Source: Halobiforma lacisalsi AJ5 (GTDB taxonomy: Archaea > Halobacteriota > Halobacteria > Halobacteriales > Natrialbaceae). From it: 64,000 nucleotides of DNA. Location: assembly GCF_000226975.2 (NCBI RefSeq), contig NZ_CP019285.1, forward strand, positions 2,294,001 through 2,358,000, read 5' to 3'. The position numbers were made by a program, and so were the translations under genes. The notes beneath the pieces were generated by a model. That model ran no database searches and had not been told where the DNA came from. It saw only the letters and a list, made by a program, of their open reading frames with translations. Of this stretch, positions 44,743 to 53,699 are shown piece after piece. The number at the start of each line of letters is the position of its first letter. Within the stretch, counting starts at the first letter, position 1.

Positions 44743-45132
44743 ATGAGTCAGGACGACGAAAAGTGGGGCATCGCCCACGTGCACGCATCGTTCAACAACA
44801 CCATCATGACCGTGACGGACCTCACGGGCGCGGAGACGATCGCCAAGTCCTCCGGCGGGACGGCGGTCAAGCAGAACCGCGACGAGGCGTCGCCGTACGC
44901 GGCCATGCAGATGGCCGAGTCCGTCGCCGAGGAGGTCAAGGCTGCCGGCATCACCGGACTGCACGTCCGCGTTCGCGGCCCTGGCGGTAACCTCCAGAAG
45001 TCCCCCGGGCCGGGTGCCCAGGCGACGATCCGTGCCCTGGCCCGCTCCGGCATCGAGATCGGACGCATCGAGGACGTCACGCCGATCCCGCACGACGGAT
45101 CGCGCGCACCGAAAGGAAAGGGCGGCTACTAG
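44743..45132 (+). CDS. rps11: 30S ribosomal protein S11
   Basis: 129 residues. Characteristic uS11 blocks are [32 protein letters not shown], and [32 protein letters not shown]. The basic C-terminus ([15 protein letters not shown]) binds rRNA at the platform. Three bases separate it from rps4 and rpoD on either side. Confidence 0.97.
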   Translation: MSQDDEKWGIAHVHASFNNTIMTVTDLTGAETIAKSSGGTAVKQNRDEASPYAAMQMAESVAEEVKAAGITGLHVRVRGPGGNLQKSPGPGAQATIRALARSGIEIGRIEDVTPIPHDGSRAPKGKGGY

Positions 45133-45135
45133 ATC

Positions 45136-45885
45136 ATGAGCGAAGAGTACGACGTCGAGTTCGTCGAACACGGGGAACGCGAAGCGCGCTTCCTCGTCCG
45201 CGGGATCTCGCCCGGATTCGCCAACGGCATCCGTCGTGCGATGGTCGCCGACGTGCCGACGATGGCGATCGATACCGTCCGGTTCATCGAGAACTCGTCG
45301 GTCATGTTCGACGAGCAACTCGCCCTGCGACTCGGGCTCGTCCCGCTGACGACCCCTCCTGAAGGGGAGTTCGGCGAGGACGACACCGTCACGCTCTCGA
45401 TCGACGTCGAAGGGCCGGCCACCGCCTACTCGGGCGACCTCGTCTCCGAGGACGACCTCGTCCAGCCCGCGGACGAGAACGTCCCGATCATCGAGCTCAA
45501 GGAAGACCAGCGGCTCGAGGCCGAAGCCGACGCCGTGCTCGACCACGGGAAAGACCACGCCAAACACCAGGGCGGGGTCGCGATCGGCTACCGACACCTC
45601 CAGCGCGTGGAGGTCGTCGGCGACCTGCCGGAGTTCGAGGACGAGGAGAGTCGGATCGTCCGCGGCGTCATCGAGGACGACGGCGAGCTCGTTCCCACCA
45701 GCGAATTCGACCACGACCTCTCGAACCGGTATCCGGGCAAGGAGGTCGAGGTCGAGGACGTCCCGAACGCCTTCGTCTTCCACGTGGAGACGGACGGCTC
45801 GCTCGACGTCGAGGAGCTGGTGACGCGAGCCGCCGACTCGATCGAGGCGCGCGCGACCGATCTCGAAGAAGCCGTACAGCTATAA
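45136..45885 (+). CDS. rpoD: DNA-directed RNA polymerase subunit D
   Basis: 249 residues. It is the archaeal counterpart of bacterial alpha and eukaryotic Rpb3; with subunit L it nucleates polymerase assembly. The dimerisation part [34 protein letters not shown] and the insert-domain segment [17 protein letters not shown] are typical. The Cys set that binds a 4Fe-4S cluster in some archaeal D subunits is absent, as in other haloarchaea. Last protein gene before tRNA-Leu. Confidence 0.96.
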   Translation: MSEEYDVEFVEHGEREARFLVRGISPGFANGIRRAMVADVPTMAIDTVRFIENSSVMFDEQLALRLGLVPLTTPPEGEFGEDDTVTLSIDVEGPATAYSGDLVSEDDLVQPADENVPIIELKEDQRLEAEADAVLDHGKDHAKHQGGVAIGYRHLQRVEVVGDLPEFEDEESRIVRGVIEDDGELVPTSEFDHDLSNRYPGKEVEVEDVPNAFVFHVETDGSLDVEELVTRAADSIEARATDLEEAVQL

Positions 45886-46060
45886 CATAACACAAGTATG
45901 AACCGACGCCCCCGACCCGAACCGGCCGAAGCCGACCGCGAGGACGCACACAGCAGCGCCTGCGCCGTGAGCCACGAGACTGGCGCGACCGCGTCCCCGG
46001 CGGCTTCGTCCACTGGAATCGAAAGGGGTTTGAAGGGGCGGCGGGTACACGGAAGTGCGA

Positions 46061-46145
46061 GCAGGGATAGCCAAGTTAGGCCAACGGCGCAGCGTTCAGG
46101 GCGCTGTCTCGTAGGAGTCCGCAGGTTCAAATCCTGCTCCCTGCA
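46061..46145 (+). tRNA. tRNA-Leu (CAG anticodon)
   Basis: Class II tRNA of 85 bases. Acceptor GCAGGGA pairs with TCCCTGC, and the discriminator is A at 46145. Anticodon CAG is at 46097-46099 within GCGTTCAGGGCGC. A long variable arm (TGTCTCGTAGGAGTCC region) precedes the T arm GCAGG-TTCAAAT-CCTGC. It lies between rpoD and rpl18e, an arrangement found in many archaea. Confidence 0.95.
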
Positions 46146-46146
46146 T
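46124..46146 (+). repeat. Copy 1 of a 23-bp direct repeat (tRNA-Leu 3' end)
   Basis: GGTTCAAATCCTGCTCCCTGCAT here is the T arm and acceptor 3' side of tRNA-Leu plus one base. An identical copy lies at 46250-46272. Repeats of this kind are typical of integrase attachment sites. Confidence 0.75.
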
Positions 46147-46181
46147 TTTTTCGGCTCGACCAACGGAAGAGCCGCAAAAAT
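46145..46181 (+). terminator. T-run hairpin immediately after tRNA-Leu
   Basis: ATTTTTTCGGCTC and GAGCCGCAAAAAT pair at 12 of 13 positions around an 11-base loop. The T run directly follows the tRNA. It may end or process the rpoD-tRNA transcript, or be bidirectional because the A run mirrors the T run. Confidence 0.4.
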
Positions 46182-46249
46182 GGAACGTGCAGGTTTGAGC
46201 CACGGGAGTCGCAGCGGTCGAGCATTCGCGAGACCGACCGTCTCCCGGC

Positions 46250-46272
46250 GGTTCAAATCCTGCTCCCTGCAT
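46250..46272 (+). repeat. Copy 2 of the 23-bp repeat (partial tRNA-Leu duplicate)
   Basis: Perfect second copy of the tRNA-Leu 3' segment, 126 bases downstream of the first. The sequence before it (GCAGGTT at 46189) loosely resembles the tRNA 5' end, so it may be the remains of a whole tRNA copy or a residual attachment site. The other bases between 45886 and 46376 contain no supported protein gene. Confidence 0.75.
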
Positions 46273-46365
46273 CACTTCTCTCGAATCGATTCCACGGTCG
46301 ACTACGACCACGATTACGATTACGATCACGACCGCCGACGCTCCGTCGGCGTTCACTGCAGATTT

Positions 46366-46371
46366 GGAGGT
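46366..46371 (+). promoter_or_regulatory. Shine-Dalgarno site of rpl18e
   Basis: GGAGGT ends five bases before ATG 46377, a clear match to the 16S 3' end. It stands out because many starts in the window have none, and it supports a leadered transcript here. Confidence 0.75.
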
Positions 46372-46376
46372 AACCA

Positions 46377-46730
46377 ATGAGTAGCAAGACTAATCCGAGG
46401 CTTACCGATCTCATCGCCGAGCTGAAGTCGACGTCCCGCGAGGAGGACGCCGACGTCTGGCGAGACGTTGCGGATCGTCTCGAGAAGCCCCGGCGCACCC
46501 ACGCTGAGGTGAACCTGGGCCAGATCGAGCGATACGCACGCGAAGAAGAGACCGTCGTCGTTCCCGGCAAAGTGCTGGGATCGGGCGCACTACAGAAGAA
46601 CGTCACCGTCGCCGCCGTCGACTTCTCCTCGTCGGCCGAGACGAAGATCGACCAGGTCGGCGAACCAGTACCGCTCGAGCAGGTGCTCGAAGAGAACCCA
46701 GACGGATCCAACGTGCGGGTGATTCGATGA
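46377..46730 (+). CDS. rpl18e: 50S ribosomal protein L18e
   Basis: 117 residues. eL18 is archaeal/eukaryotic and homologous to bacterial L15. The blocks [49 protein letters not shown] and [28 protein letters not shown] are diagnostic. Starts the second ribosomal block, with a strong ribosome-binding site, and overlaps rpl13 by four bases. Confidence 0.96.
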   Translation: MSSKTNPRLTDLIAELKSTSREEDADVWRDVADRLEKPRRTHAEVNLGQIERYAREEETVVVPGKVLGSGALQKNVTVAAVDFSSSAETKIDQVGEPVPLEQVLEENPDGSNVRVIR

Positions 46731-47182
46731 GTGTAAACGTTGCAGAGTTCGACGCGGACGTCGTCGTCGACGCCCGGGACTGCATTCTCGGTCGCGTCGC
46801 GAGCCAGGTCGCACAGCGGGCCCTCGACGGCGAGCGAGTCGCCGTCGTCAACGCCGAGGACGCCGTCATCACTGGCGACAAGGAAGACGTCTTCGGCACC
46901 TACCGCAAGCGACTCCAGCTCGGGTCCGACAGCGGACCGTACTACCCGAAGCGACCGGACACGATCTTCAAGCGCTCGATCCGTGGGATGCTTCCGTACA
47001 AGAAGCCCCGCGGTCGCGAAGCGTTCGAGAACGTCCGCGTCTACGTCGGGAACCCCTACGAGGGCGACGACGAGCGCGACGCCGAAGTGCTCGAGGACAC
47101 GTCGCTGGACCGGCTTTCGAACATTCGCTTCGTCCAGCTGGGCGAAGTCTCCGAACAACTCGGTGCTAACGTCACATGGTAA
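46727..47182 (+). CDS. rpl13: 50S ribosomal protein L13
   Basis: 151 residues of uL13: [42 protein letters not shown] and [31 protein letters not shown]. Overlaps rpl18e by four and rps9 by seven bases, indicating one transcript with coupled translation. Confidence 0.96.
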   Translation: MSVNVAEFDADVVVDARDCILGRVASQVAQRALDGERVAVVNAEDAVITGDKEDVFGTYRKRLQLGSDSGPYYPKRPDTIFKRSIRGMLPYKKPRGREAFENVRVYVGNPYEGDDERDAEVLEDTSLDRLSNIRFVQLGEVSEQLGANVTW

Positions 47183-47574
47183 CGAACACGAGCGGCAAGA
47201 AAAAGACCGCCGTCGCTCGCGCAACGGTGCGCGACGGCGAGGGTCGCGTGCGAATCAACTCCCAGCCCGTCGAGCTGGTCGAGCCCGAGATGTCGCGGCT
47301 CAAGATGCTCGAGCCGTTCCGCATCGCGGGCGAGGAGCTCCGTAACGAAGTGGACATCGACGTCGACGTCGAGGGTGGTGGCATCAGCGGACAGGCCGAC
47401 GCCGTCCGCACCGCCATCGCTCGCGGCATCGTCCAGCACACGAACGACGCCGAACTCCGCGACGCGTTCATGGAGTTCGACCGGTCGCTGCTGGTCAACG
47501 ACGTTCGACAGTCCGAACCCAAGAAGTGGGGCGGCCCGGGCGCTCGGGCGCGCTACCAGAAGTCCTACCGCTAA
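47176..47574 (+). CDS. rps9: 30S ribosomal protein S9
   Basis: 132 residues of uS9. [37 protein letters not shown] opens it, and the universal C-terminus [14 protein letters not shown], whose last Arg contacts the P-site tRNA anticodon, is intact. Lies between rpl13 and rpoN as in most euryarchaea. Confidence 0.97.
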   Translation: MVTNTSGKKKTAVARATVRDGEGRVRINSQPVELVEPEMSRLKMLEPFRIAGEELRNEVDIDVDVEGGGISGQADAVRTAIARGIVQHTNDAELRDAFMEFDRSLLVNDVRQSEPKKWGGPGARARYQKSYR

Positions 47575-47586
47575 GGTGATTCAGAT

Positions 47587-47781
47587 ATGATGGTACCGGT
47601 TCGGTGTTTCACCTGTGGCAACGTCGTCGGCGAGCACTGGGAGGAGTTCGACGAGCGAGCGAACGAAGGCGACGAGGATCCCCAGGAAGTGCTCGACGAC
47701 CTCGGCGTCGACCGCTACTGCTGTCGGCGCATGCTCGTGAGTCACACCGACCTCGTCGACGTCGTCTCCCCGTACCAGTAA
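47587..47781 (+). CDS. rpoN: DNA-directed RNA polymerase subunit N
   Basis: 64 residues, the homologue of eukaryotic Rpb10. The zinc site uses CFTCGNVVG and the RYCCRRML pair. It anchors the D-L assembly platform to the large subunits. Two adjacent Met codons could start it; the first is taken. One base separates it from rpoK. Confidence 0.96.
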   Translation: MMVPVRCFTCGNVVGEHWEEFDERANEGDEDPQEVLDDLGVDRYCCRRMLVSHTDLVDVVSPYQ

Positions 47782-47782
47782 C

Positions 47783-47968
47783 ATGCAACAGGAACAACAC
47801 AACCGATACGAAAAGGCGCGCATCCTCGGCGCTCGAGCGCTGCAGGTGTCCTACGGGGCACCCGTGCTGATCGAGACGGATCGAGCCGAGCCGATCCTGA
47901 TCGCGGCGGAGGAGTACGACGCTGGCGTGTTACCCTTTACGGTCAAGCGAGGGAAGGATCGGAAATGA
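47783..47968 (+). CDS. rpoK: DNA-directed RNA polymerase subunit K
   Basis: 61 residues, homologue of Rpb6 and bacterial omega. [25 protein letters not shown] and [12 protein letters not shown] show the conserved core, which clamps the largest subunit. Overlaps eno by four bases. Confidence 0.95.
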   Translation: MQQEQHNRYEKARILGARALQVSYGAPVLIETDRAEPILIAAEEYDAGVLPFTVKRGKDRK

Positions 47969-49170
47969 CGCTGATCACCGACGTTCGACTCCGCCGGACG
48001 CTGGACTCACGCGGGAATCCGACCGTCGAGGCCGACGTGCTCACGGAAAGCGGCGGCTTCGGCCGTGCGGCCGCACCGAGCGGCGCAAGCACCGGCGAGT
48101 ACGAGGCTGTCGAACGCCCGCCGAGCGAGGCGATCGCCGCGGCCCGGGAACACGCCGTTCCCCGGCTGGTCGGCGAGGCCTACGCCGGCAACCAGCGCGA
48201 GGTCGACGCGATCCTGCGTGCGGCCGACGGAACCGACGACTTCTCCGAGATCGGTGCCAACAGCGCGGTCGCGATCTCGATGGCCGCCGCGAAGGCCGGC
48301 GCCGACGTGCTGGGCGCGCCGCTGTTCCAGCACCTGGGCGGCACCTTCCGCGGGGACAACTTCCCGATCCCGCTGGGGAACGTCGTCGGCGGCGGCGAAC
48401 ACGCCGCCGACGCGACGGACATCCAGGAGTTCCTCGCTGCGCCCGTCGGTGCACCGAGCGTCGAAGACGCCGTCTTCGCCAACGCCGCCGTCCACGAGGC
48501 CGTCGCGAACCTGCTCGAGGACCGTGACATCGCCTGCGGTAAGGGCGACGAGGGCGCGTGGGCACCGTCGATCGACGACGCCGAGGCGTTCGAGATCGTC
48601 GACGAGGCGGTCTCGCTGGTCGAGGACGAGGTCGGATTCGAGATCGGGTTCGGGCTCGACGTCGCCGGCGCGGAGCTGTACGATTCCGACTCGGAAACGT
48701 ACGAGTACAGCGACGAGAGCCGCGACACCGACGAACAGATCGCGTACGTCGCCGAACTCGTCGACGAGTACGATCTGGTCTACGTCGAGGATCCCCTCGA
48801 CGAGGACGACTACGACGCCTTCGCCGAGCTGACTGACGAGGTCGGCGACGAGACGCTGATCTGTGGCGACGACCTGTTCGTCACCAACACAGAGCGCCTC
48901 CGGGAGGGGATCGACCGCGACGCGGGGAACAGCATCCTGATCAAGCCCAACCAGATCGGGACGCTTTCCGACGCCTTCGACGCGATCGAACTCGCGATCG
49001 AGAACGGCTACGATCCCGTCGTCTCCCACCGATCCGGTGAGACGGAGGACGCGACGATCGCACACCTCGCCGTCGCGACCGACGCACCGTTCATCAAGAC
49101 CGGTGCCGTCGGCGGCGAGCGAACCGCCAAGCTCAACGAGCTCATCAGAATCGCAGACGACGCGACATGA
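47965..49170 (+). CDS. eno: Enolase (phosphopyruvate hydratase)
   Basis: 401 residues. It interconverts 2-phosphoglycerate and phosphoenolpyruvate. Magnesium ligands and catalytic residues appear in [38 protein letters not shown] (catalytic Lys) and [11 protein letters not shown]. It is embedded between polymerase and ribosomal genes, a conserved archaeal arrangement, with four-base overlaps on both sides. Two short acidic loops ([18 protein letters not shown]) are haloadaptive. Confidence 0.96.
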   Translation: MTLITDVRLRRTLDSRGNPTVEADVLTESGGFGRAAAPSGASTGEYEAVERPPSEAIAAAREHAVPRLVGEAYAGNQREVDAILRAADGTDDFSEIGANSAVAISMAAAKAGADVLGAPLFQHLGGTFRGDNFPIPLGNVVGGGEHAADATDIQEFLAAPVGAPSVEDAVFANAAVHEAVANLLEDRDIACGKGDEGAWAPSIDDAEAFEIVDEAVSLVEDEVGFEIGFGLDVAGAELYDSDSETYEYSDESRDTDEQIAYVAELVDEYDLVYVEDPLDEDDYDAFAELTDEVGDETLICGDDLFVTNTERLREGIDRDAGNSILIKPNQIGTLSDAFDAIELAIENGYDPVVSHRSGETEDATIAHLAVATDAPFIKTGAVGGERTAKLNELIRIADDAT

Positions 49171-49967
49171 CAGACGACAACGACGCAACCCAGGAAGGGC
49201 TCGACGCCGCCGAAGAGGAGATCGACGAGGAGCCGGCCGAAGGGGCTGGCCCCGCCGCCGATCAGGACGACGTCGAGCCAGCGGAACAGACCGCCGACGC
49301 CGAGGCCGCCGAGGCCGACGCCGACGCCGAAGAAACCGAGGAAGACGCGGGGCCTGCCCTCGACGACGACGTGATGTCCGACGAAGAGGCAGACCTGCTC
49401 ATCCCCGTCGAGGACTACCTCGGCGCCGGTGTCCACATCGGGACCCAGCAGAAGACCAAGGACATGGAGCGGTTCATCCACCGCGTCCGGACCGACGGTC
49501 TCTACGTGCTGGACGTCTCGAAGACCGACCAGCGCATCCGTACGGCCGCGGACTTCCTCTCGAACTACTCGCCCGAACAGATCCTGGTCACCTCGAGTCG
49601 CCAGTACGGTCGGTTCCCGGCGGAGAAGTTCGCCGAGGCCGTGGGCGCTCGCGCCCGCACCGGCCGCTTCATCCCGGGCACGCTGACGAATCCCAAGTAC
49701 GACGGCTACATCGAACCCGACGTGCTCGTCGTCACTGACCCGATCGGCGACGCCCAGGCCGTCAAGGAAGCGATCACGGTGGGTATCCCGGTCATCGCGA
49801 TGTGTGACTCGAACAACCAGGTCAGCAACGTCGACCTGGTCGTTCCCACGAACAACAAGGGTCGCAAGGCCCTCTCGGTCGTCTACTGGCTGCTCGCGAA
49901 CGAGGTCCTCGACCGCCGCGGCGCGGAGCCGTCCTACTCCCTCGAGGACTTCGAGAGCGGAGTCTAA
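49167..49967 (+). CDS. rps2: 30S ribosomal protein S2
   Basis: 266 residues. The uS2 body starts near residue 72 ([32 protein letters not shown]) and includes [33 protein letters not shown]. The first 70 residues are a very acidic Ala/Glu/Asp extension absent from non-halophilic homologues. Last gene of the rpl18e-rps2 run; a pyrimidine-rich CCGTTCGT repeat region (about 49998-50038) follows and may hold the terminator. Confidence 0.96.
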   Translation: MTDDNDATQEGLDAAEEEIDEEPAEGAGPAADQDDVEPAEQTADAEAAEADADAEETEEDAGPALDDDVMSDEEADLLIPVEDYLGAGVHIGTQQKTKDMERFIHRVRTDGLYVLDVSKTDQRIRTAADFLSNYSPEQILVTSSRQYGRFPAEKFAEAVGARARTGRFIPGTLTNPKYDGYIEPDVLVVTDPIGDAQAVKEAITVGIPVIAMCDSNNQVSNVDLVVPTNNKGRKALSVVYWLLANEVLDRRGAEPSYSLEDFESGV

Positions 49968-50201
49968 TCCGTTCAGTTCGCCGTTTATCGTCCTGTTTCG
50001 ATCCGTTCGTCCGTTCGTCCGTTCGTTTCCGTTTCTGCTAGCCCACCAGCCGTCGGTATCTGCTGTAACGGCCGGTTACGGCGACGCTCGAGTCTTCTGA
50101 GCCGAACCCGAACCCGAACTCGAGCCGGGACGTCCGGCTCCCGCTCGAGGGCGAAGGGAAGGAGTTACCTTGGGTCCGGAGAAAGGTCCGGCACGAGTAC
50201 G

Positions 50202-50327
50202 ATGATCGACAACGTCTTCGAGTTCGAAGAGGAGAAGATTCCGCCGGTAGTCCTGCTCGCGGCGGCGGCGCTGATCGGGATCTTCGCGCTCGGAATCCCG
50301 TATCGAGTGCTCGTGGGGCTGGTCTGA
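50202..50327 (+). CDS. Small single-helix membrane protein (41 aa)
   Basis: A 41-residue frame from ATG 50202: MIDNVFEFEEEKIPP followed by the hydrophobic stretch VVLLAAAALIGIFALGIPYRVLVGLV. The amphipathic acidic start and one membrane helix suggest a bona fide small membrane protein; codon use matches the host. No family function is known to me. It stands between rps2 and the convergent ThiN-domain gene. Confidence 0.55.
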   Translation: MIDNVFEFEEEKIPPVVLLAAAALIGIFALGIPYRVLVGLV

Positions 50328-50382
50328 AGGGGCCGTTTTCCGCTACCCGTTCTTTTCCGTTTCGCTCCCGATTACTCCGCGT

Positions 50383-51306
50383 TCACCGCGAGTCGTCCGC
50401 TACCAGCGACTCGATCAGTTCCGCGGCCTCGACGGCCGTCCCGCCGAAGACGTAGGTCGCGGGTTCGATCCCGAACGCGCCGCGGTGGTAGGCGACGGGC
50501 GGTACGGTCCCGCGCTCGGCGAACCGCTCCCGGAGGTGGTCGCCCCGGTCCTCGTAGTCGGCGTCGAACTCGAGCGGTTCGATCCCCGCTTCCCTGGCCC
50601 GCTCGAGCAGGGCGTCGTCGGTGGCGACGTTGATCGCGCCGCGGACGTCGGGATCGACGGCGTTTGCCGCGAGTACCGCGGTGGCGACGTGTTTCGACGC
50701 GCCGAATTCCGGATTTGCGGGGATCTCGATCCGGCCGCCCATCGCGTAGATCCGGCCGGGGACGGCGGCTACGTCGGTTTCGTCGTCGGGGTCGGGCAGG
50801 GCCATGCCCACGTTGGTGCCCACGTTAGGGATGTAGTCGGCCATCCGGGGGATCGAGGCGAGGGTCCGCGCGGCCGTCCGGACGTTCGCGAGGACGTCGC
50901 GTTCGGCCCGGACGTCCGGGTCGAGCCCGCGGACGCAGAGGTCACAGCCCAGGCCCCGGAGTTCGGGCATCTCCTCCTCGTGGATCTCACAGACCGGGCC
51001 GCGGTCCTCGAGGGTGCGTACGAGCGCGAGGAGTTCGGCGAGCGCGTCGTAGCCGTCCATCTCGCCGCCGGCGAGGCCGTCGGCGATACGGTCGACGGTC
51101 GCGACGGTTTCGGGGTGGTTCCGGAAGCGGTCGTCGCCGCCGCCCTCGCCGCTGACGTACTTGCTGACGGCGGCCTGGGTGACGCCGAGTTCGGCGGCGA
51201 TCTCCTGTTGGGTCATCCCGCGGTCGGCCAGCCGGGTCGCCAGCATCGCACGCACCGTCGGCAGGAATCGGTCGACGACGATCTCGCTCGGCAGGACAAG
51301 CGACAT
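50383..51306 (-). CDS. HTH-ThiN domain protein, probable thiamine regulator (ThiR-like)
   Basis: 307 residues. Residues about 10-60 are a Cro/XRE-like helix-turn-helix (ADRGMTQQEIAAELGVTQAAVSKYVSG). A middle segment has CEIHEEEMPELRGLGCDLCVRG with possible metal-binding Cys. The C-terminal 170 residues form the ThiN domain (ADYIPNVGTNVGMALP, FGASKHVATAVLAA, YHRGAFGIEPATYVFG). ThiN alone or fused to ThiD makes thiamine phosphate; HTH-ThiN fusions have been described as archaeal thiamine repressors (ThiR). Regulation is favoured over catalysis, but not proven here. It is divergent from mvk. Confidence 0.75.
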   Translation of the reverse strand: MSLVLPSEIVVDRFLPTVRAMLATRLADRGMTQQEIAAELGVTQAAVSKYVSGEGGGDDRFRNHPETVATVDRIADGLAGGEMDGYDALAELLALVRTLEDRGPVCEIHEEEMPELRGLGCDLCVRGLDPDVRAERDVLANVRTAARTLASIPRMADYIPNVGTNVGMALPDPDDETDVAAVPGRIYAMGGRIEIPANPEFGASKHVATAVLAANAVDPDVRGAINVATDDALLERAREAGIEPLEFDADYEDRGDHLRERFAERGTVPPVAYHRGAFGIEPATYVFGGTAVEAAELIESLVADDSR

Positions 51307-51380
51307 GGTTTGGTTCGTCGGAGGTTCGGACGGCGGTGGCTTAAGTCCGGCTACAGGCCCACCGGCTCCCGAAGCACCCG

Positions 51381-51396
51381 GGGCCGGATCCGGCCC
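51381..51396. promoter_or_regulatory. 16-bp perfect palindrome between the ThiN-domain gene and mvk
   Basis: GGGCCGGATCCGGCCC is a perfect 16-base palindrome 14 bases upstream of the mvk TATA-like element and 75 bases before the ThiN-domain start. Its place fits an operator for either divergent gene. It is GC-only apart from the central AT, so chance in a GC-rich genome is possible. Confidence 0.35.
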
Positions 51397-51410
51397 GCTG
51401 CGAGAGGATA

Positions 51411-51418
51411 GCTATTAA
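51411..51418 (+). promoter_or_regulatory. TATA-like element of mvk
   Basis: GCTATTAA lies 25-32 bases upstream of ATG 51443, as expected for a leaderless start. Confidence 0.55.
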
Positions 51419-51442
51419 CCGTCGTCGTGCGAACGCCCGCCT

Positions 51443-52429
51443 ATGGCAGTCTCGAGCGCCCCCGGCAAGGTCTATCTCTTCGGGGAGCACGCAGTCGTCT
51501 ACGGCGAGCCAGCCGTCCCGTGTGCCATCGAGGTACGGGCGCGGGTCGGCGTCGAGCAGCGATCGGACAGCAAACTCCGGGTCCACGCGGAGGACCTGAG
51601 CCTGGACGGGTTCACGGTGGAGTACGGGGGTCCCGCCGACGGGCGGCCCGACATCGACGCGTCGGAATCGCTGGTCAGCGCGGCGATGGGCTACGTCGAC
51701 GAGGCGATCCAGCAGGTCCGGGACGTGACCGGGGAGGACGACGTCGGCTTCGACGTGACCATCGAGAGCGACATCCCCCTGGGTGCCGGGCTGGGATCGT
51801 CGGCGGCGGTCGTCGTCGCCGCCATCGACGCCGCGGCCCGCGAACTCGACGTTACCCTCGAGATCGACGAACTCGCCGAGCGGGCCTACCGAACCGAGTA
51901 CGAGGTCCAGGACGGCCAGGCCTCCCGGGCGGACACGTTCTGCTCGGCGACCGGGGGCGCGGTCAGGGTCGAGGGCGACGACTGTCGCTCGATCGACGCG
52001 CCGGACCTGCCGATCGTGATCGGCTTCGACGGCGGCGCGGGCGACACCGGCGAACTCGTCGCCGGGGTCCGGAACTTGCGCGAGGAGTACGAGTTCGCTG
52101 CCGACACAGTCGAAGCGATCGGCGACGTGGTCCGGCAGGGCGAGCAGGCGCTTGCCGACGGCGACGTCGCGGAAATCGGCCGACTGATGGACTTCAACCA
52201 CGGCCTGCTGTCGGCACTCGGGGTCTCCTCCCGGTCGCTCGACTCGATGGTCTGGGCGGCCCGGGACGCCGACGCCTACGGCGCGAAGCTGACCGGCGCG
52301 GGCGGGGGCGGCTGTATCGTCGCCCTCGATCCGACCGAGGAGACCGAGACCGCGCTGTCCTTTACCCCCGGCTGCGAGGAGGCGTTCCGCGCGGAACTCG
52401 CCGAGGAGGGGGTGAAGCGGCTCGAATGA
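51443..52429 (+). CDS. mvk: Mevalonate kinase
   Basis: 328 residues of the GHMP kinase family. SAPGKVYLFGEHAVVYGEPAV is the N-terminal substrate segment, ESDIPLGAGLGSSAAVVVA the ATP P-loop, and GAKLTGAGGGGCIVAL the third motif. It phosphorylates mevalonate to 5-phosphomevalonate for isoprenoid lipids. It overlaps ipk by four bases (ATGA), so consecutive steps of the archaeal mevalonate route are co-translated. Confidence 0.96.
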   Translation: MAVSSAPGKVYLFGEHAVVYGEPAVPCAIEVRARVGVEQRSDSKLRVHAEDLSLDGFTVEYGGPADGRPDIDASESLVSAAMGYVDEAIQQVRDVTGEDDVGFDVTIESDIPLGAGLGSSAAVVVAAIDAAARELDVTLEIDELAERAYRTEYEVQDGQASRADTFCSATGGAVRVEGDDCRSIDAPDLPIVIGFDGGAGDTGELVAGVRNLREEYEFAADTVEAIGDVVRQGEQALADGDVAEIGRLMDFNHGLLSALGVSSRSLDSMVWAARDADAYGAKLTGAGGGGCIVALDPTEETETALSFTPGCEEAFRAELAEEGVKRLE

Positions 52430-53175
52430 TCGTCCTCAAACTCGGCGGAAGCGTCATCACCGAGAAGGATCGCGCGGAGACGCTGGACGGCGACGCCCTC
52501 GAGCGGGCGGCAGACGCGATCGAGACGGCGCTTGCGGACGACGAAGACGAGGACGAAAGGCTCGTGATCGTCCACGGCGGCGGGAGCTTCGGCCACCACA
52601 ACGCGAGCGAACACGGCGTTACCACGACCGAAGGGACCCACGAGGCCGGAGCCGTGATGGACATCCACGGCGCGATGGGGACGCTGAACCGCTTCGTCCT
52701 CGGTCGGCTCCACGAGCGGGACCTCGAGGCGGTACCGGTTCACCCGCTCTCGACGGCCTCCCGCGACGACGACGGCGACCTCGACCTGCCGACGACGCAG
52801 GTCCGAACGCTGCTCGGGGAGGGGTTCGTGCCCGTCCTCCACGGCGACGTGATCGCTCACGCCGGAACGGGTGCGACGATCGTCAGCGGCGACGAACTCG
52901 TGGTCGACCTCGCCCGCCAACTGGGGGCCGACCGGATCGGCCTCTGTTCGACGGTACCGGGCGTCCTCGACGGGAACGACGAGGTGATCGACGAGATCGT
53001 GGCGTTCGAGGACGCGGCGGACGTGTTAGGGGAAAGCGACGCGACCGACGTCACCGGCGGGATGGCCGCGAAGGTGCGGGCGCTGCTCGAACTCGAGGCC
53101 GAGGCCTCGATCTTCGGGCTCGAGGGACTGGAGCCGTTCCTCGCCGGCGAGAACCCGGGGACGACGATCGAGTGA
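52426..53175 (+). CDS. ipk: Isopentenyl phosphate kinase
   Basis: 249 residues from ATG 52426, amino-acid-kinase fold. MIVLKLGGSVITEKD (Gly-rich loop with Lys), VIVHGGGSFGHHNASEHG with the catalytic His, and DVTGGMAAKVRALLEL are typical of IPK. It converts isopentenyl phosphate to isopentenyl diphosphate, the last kinase step of the archaeal route. A longer in-frame reading from 51427 is shadow of mvk and was rejected. Confidence 0.95.
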   Translation: MIVLKLGGSVITEKDRAETLDGDALERAADAIETALADDEDEDERLVIVHGGGSFGHHNASEHGVTTTEGTHEAGAVMDIHGAMGTLNRFVLGRLHERDLEAVPVHPLSTASRDDDGDLDLPTTQVRTLLGEGFVPVLHGDVIAHAGTGATIVSGDELVVDLARQLGADRIGLCSTVPGVLDGNDEVIDEIVAFEDAADVLGESDATDVTGGMAAKVRALLELEAEASIFGLEGLEPFLAGENPGTTIE

Positions 53176-53176
53176 G

Positions 53177-53653
53177 ATGGCGCTCGAGTCGCGGTATCTC
53201 GCGGTGGTTCGGACGCTCACCGAGCGGCTTCCGGAGCATCTCGAGTGGGCGCTCACCGGGAGTACCGCCTTCGCCCTCCAGGGCGTTCCGGTCGAGCCGA
53301 ACGACGTCGACGTCCAGACGACCGAAGACGGCGCGTACGGGATCGCGGACCGGTTCCCGGAGTCGGTCGTCGACCCGGTCCCGTTCGAGGAGGGCGATCG
53401 GATTCGCTCCCACTTCGGCGCCCTCGAACGCCGCGGCGTCCGCGTCGAGATCATGGGCGCGGTACAGAAGCGCGACGCCGACGGAACGTGGGAACTCCCG
53501 GTCGACGTCGCCGCCCACCGAACGTTCGCCATGGCGGATGGGACGCGAGTCCCCGTGCTCTCGCTCGAGTACGAGGCGAAGGCCTACGAGCGGCTGGGGC
53601 GATCCGAGCGCGCGAAACTGCTCTGTGAGTACGCCGAGACCGACTCGGCGTAG
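53177..53653 (+). CDS. Nucleotidyltransferase-fold protein
   Basis: 158 residues. WALTGSTAFALQGVPVEPNDVDVQTTEDGAYGIADRF shows the minimal nucleotidyltransferase pattern with GS and the DVDVQT metal carboxylates; RVEIMGAVQKRDADGTWELPVD carries the third. This resembles small aminoglycoside-type or MNT-like NTases that are common in archaea, here without a HEPN partner. Substrate unknown. It begins one base after the ipk stop, so it is in the mvk-ipk operon. Confidence 0.72.
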   Translation: MALESRYLAVVRTLTERLPEHLEWALTGSTAFALQGVPVEPNDVDVQTTEDGAYGIADRFPESVVDPVPFEEGDRIRSHFGALERRGVRVEIMGAVQKRDADGTWELPVDVAAHRTFAMADGTRVPVLSLEYEAKAYERLGRSERAKLLCEYAETDSA

Positions 53654-53699
53654 CCGACGACCAACCCACTGCGTTTTTAACACCCGGGCGTGTAGGGAT

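Noticed and set aside
46189..46271. Second functional tRNA-Leu
   Set aside because: Only the 3' third is intact. The acceptor 5' side mismatches at two positions and no proper D or anticodon arm forms, so it is reported as a repeat or remnant.
51427..52425. N-terminal extension of ipk through mvk
   Set aside because: An Arg-rich shadow frame of mevalonate kinase; the ATGA overlap start at 52426 fits the kinase family.
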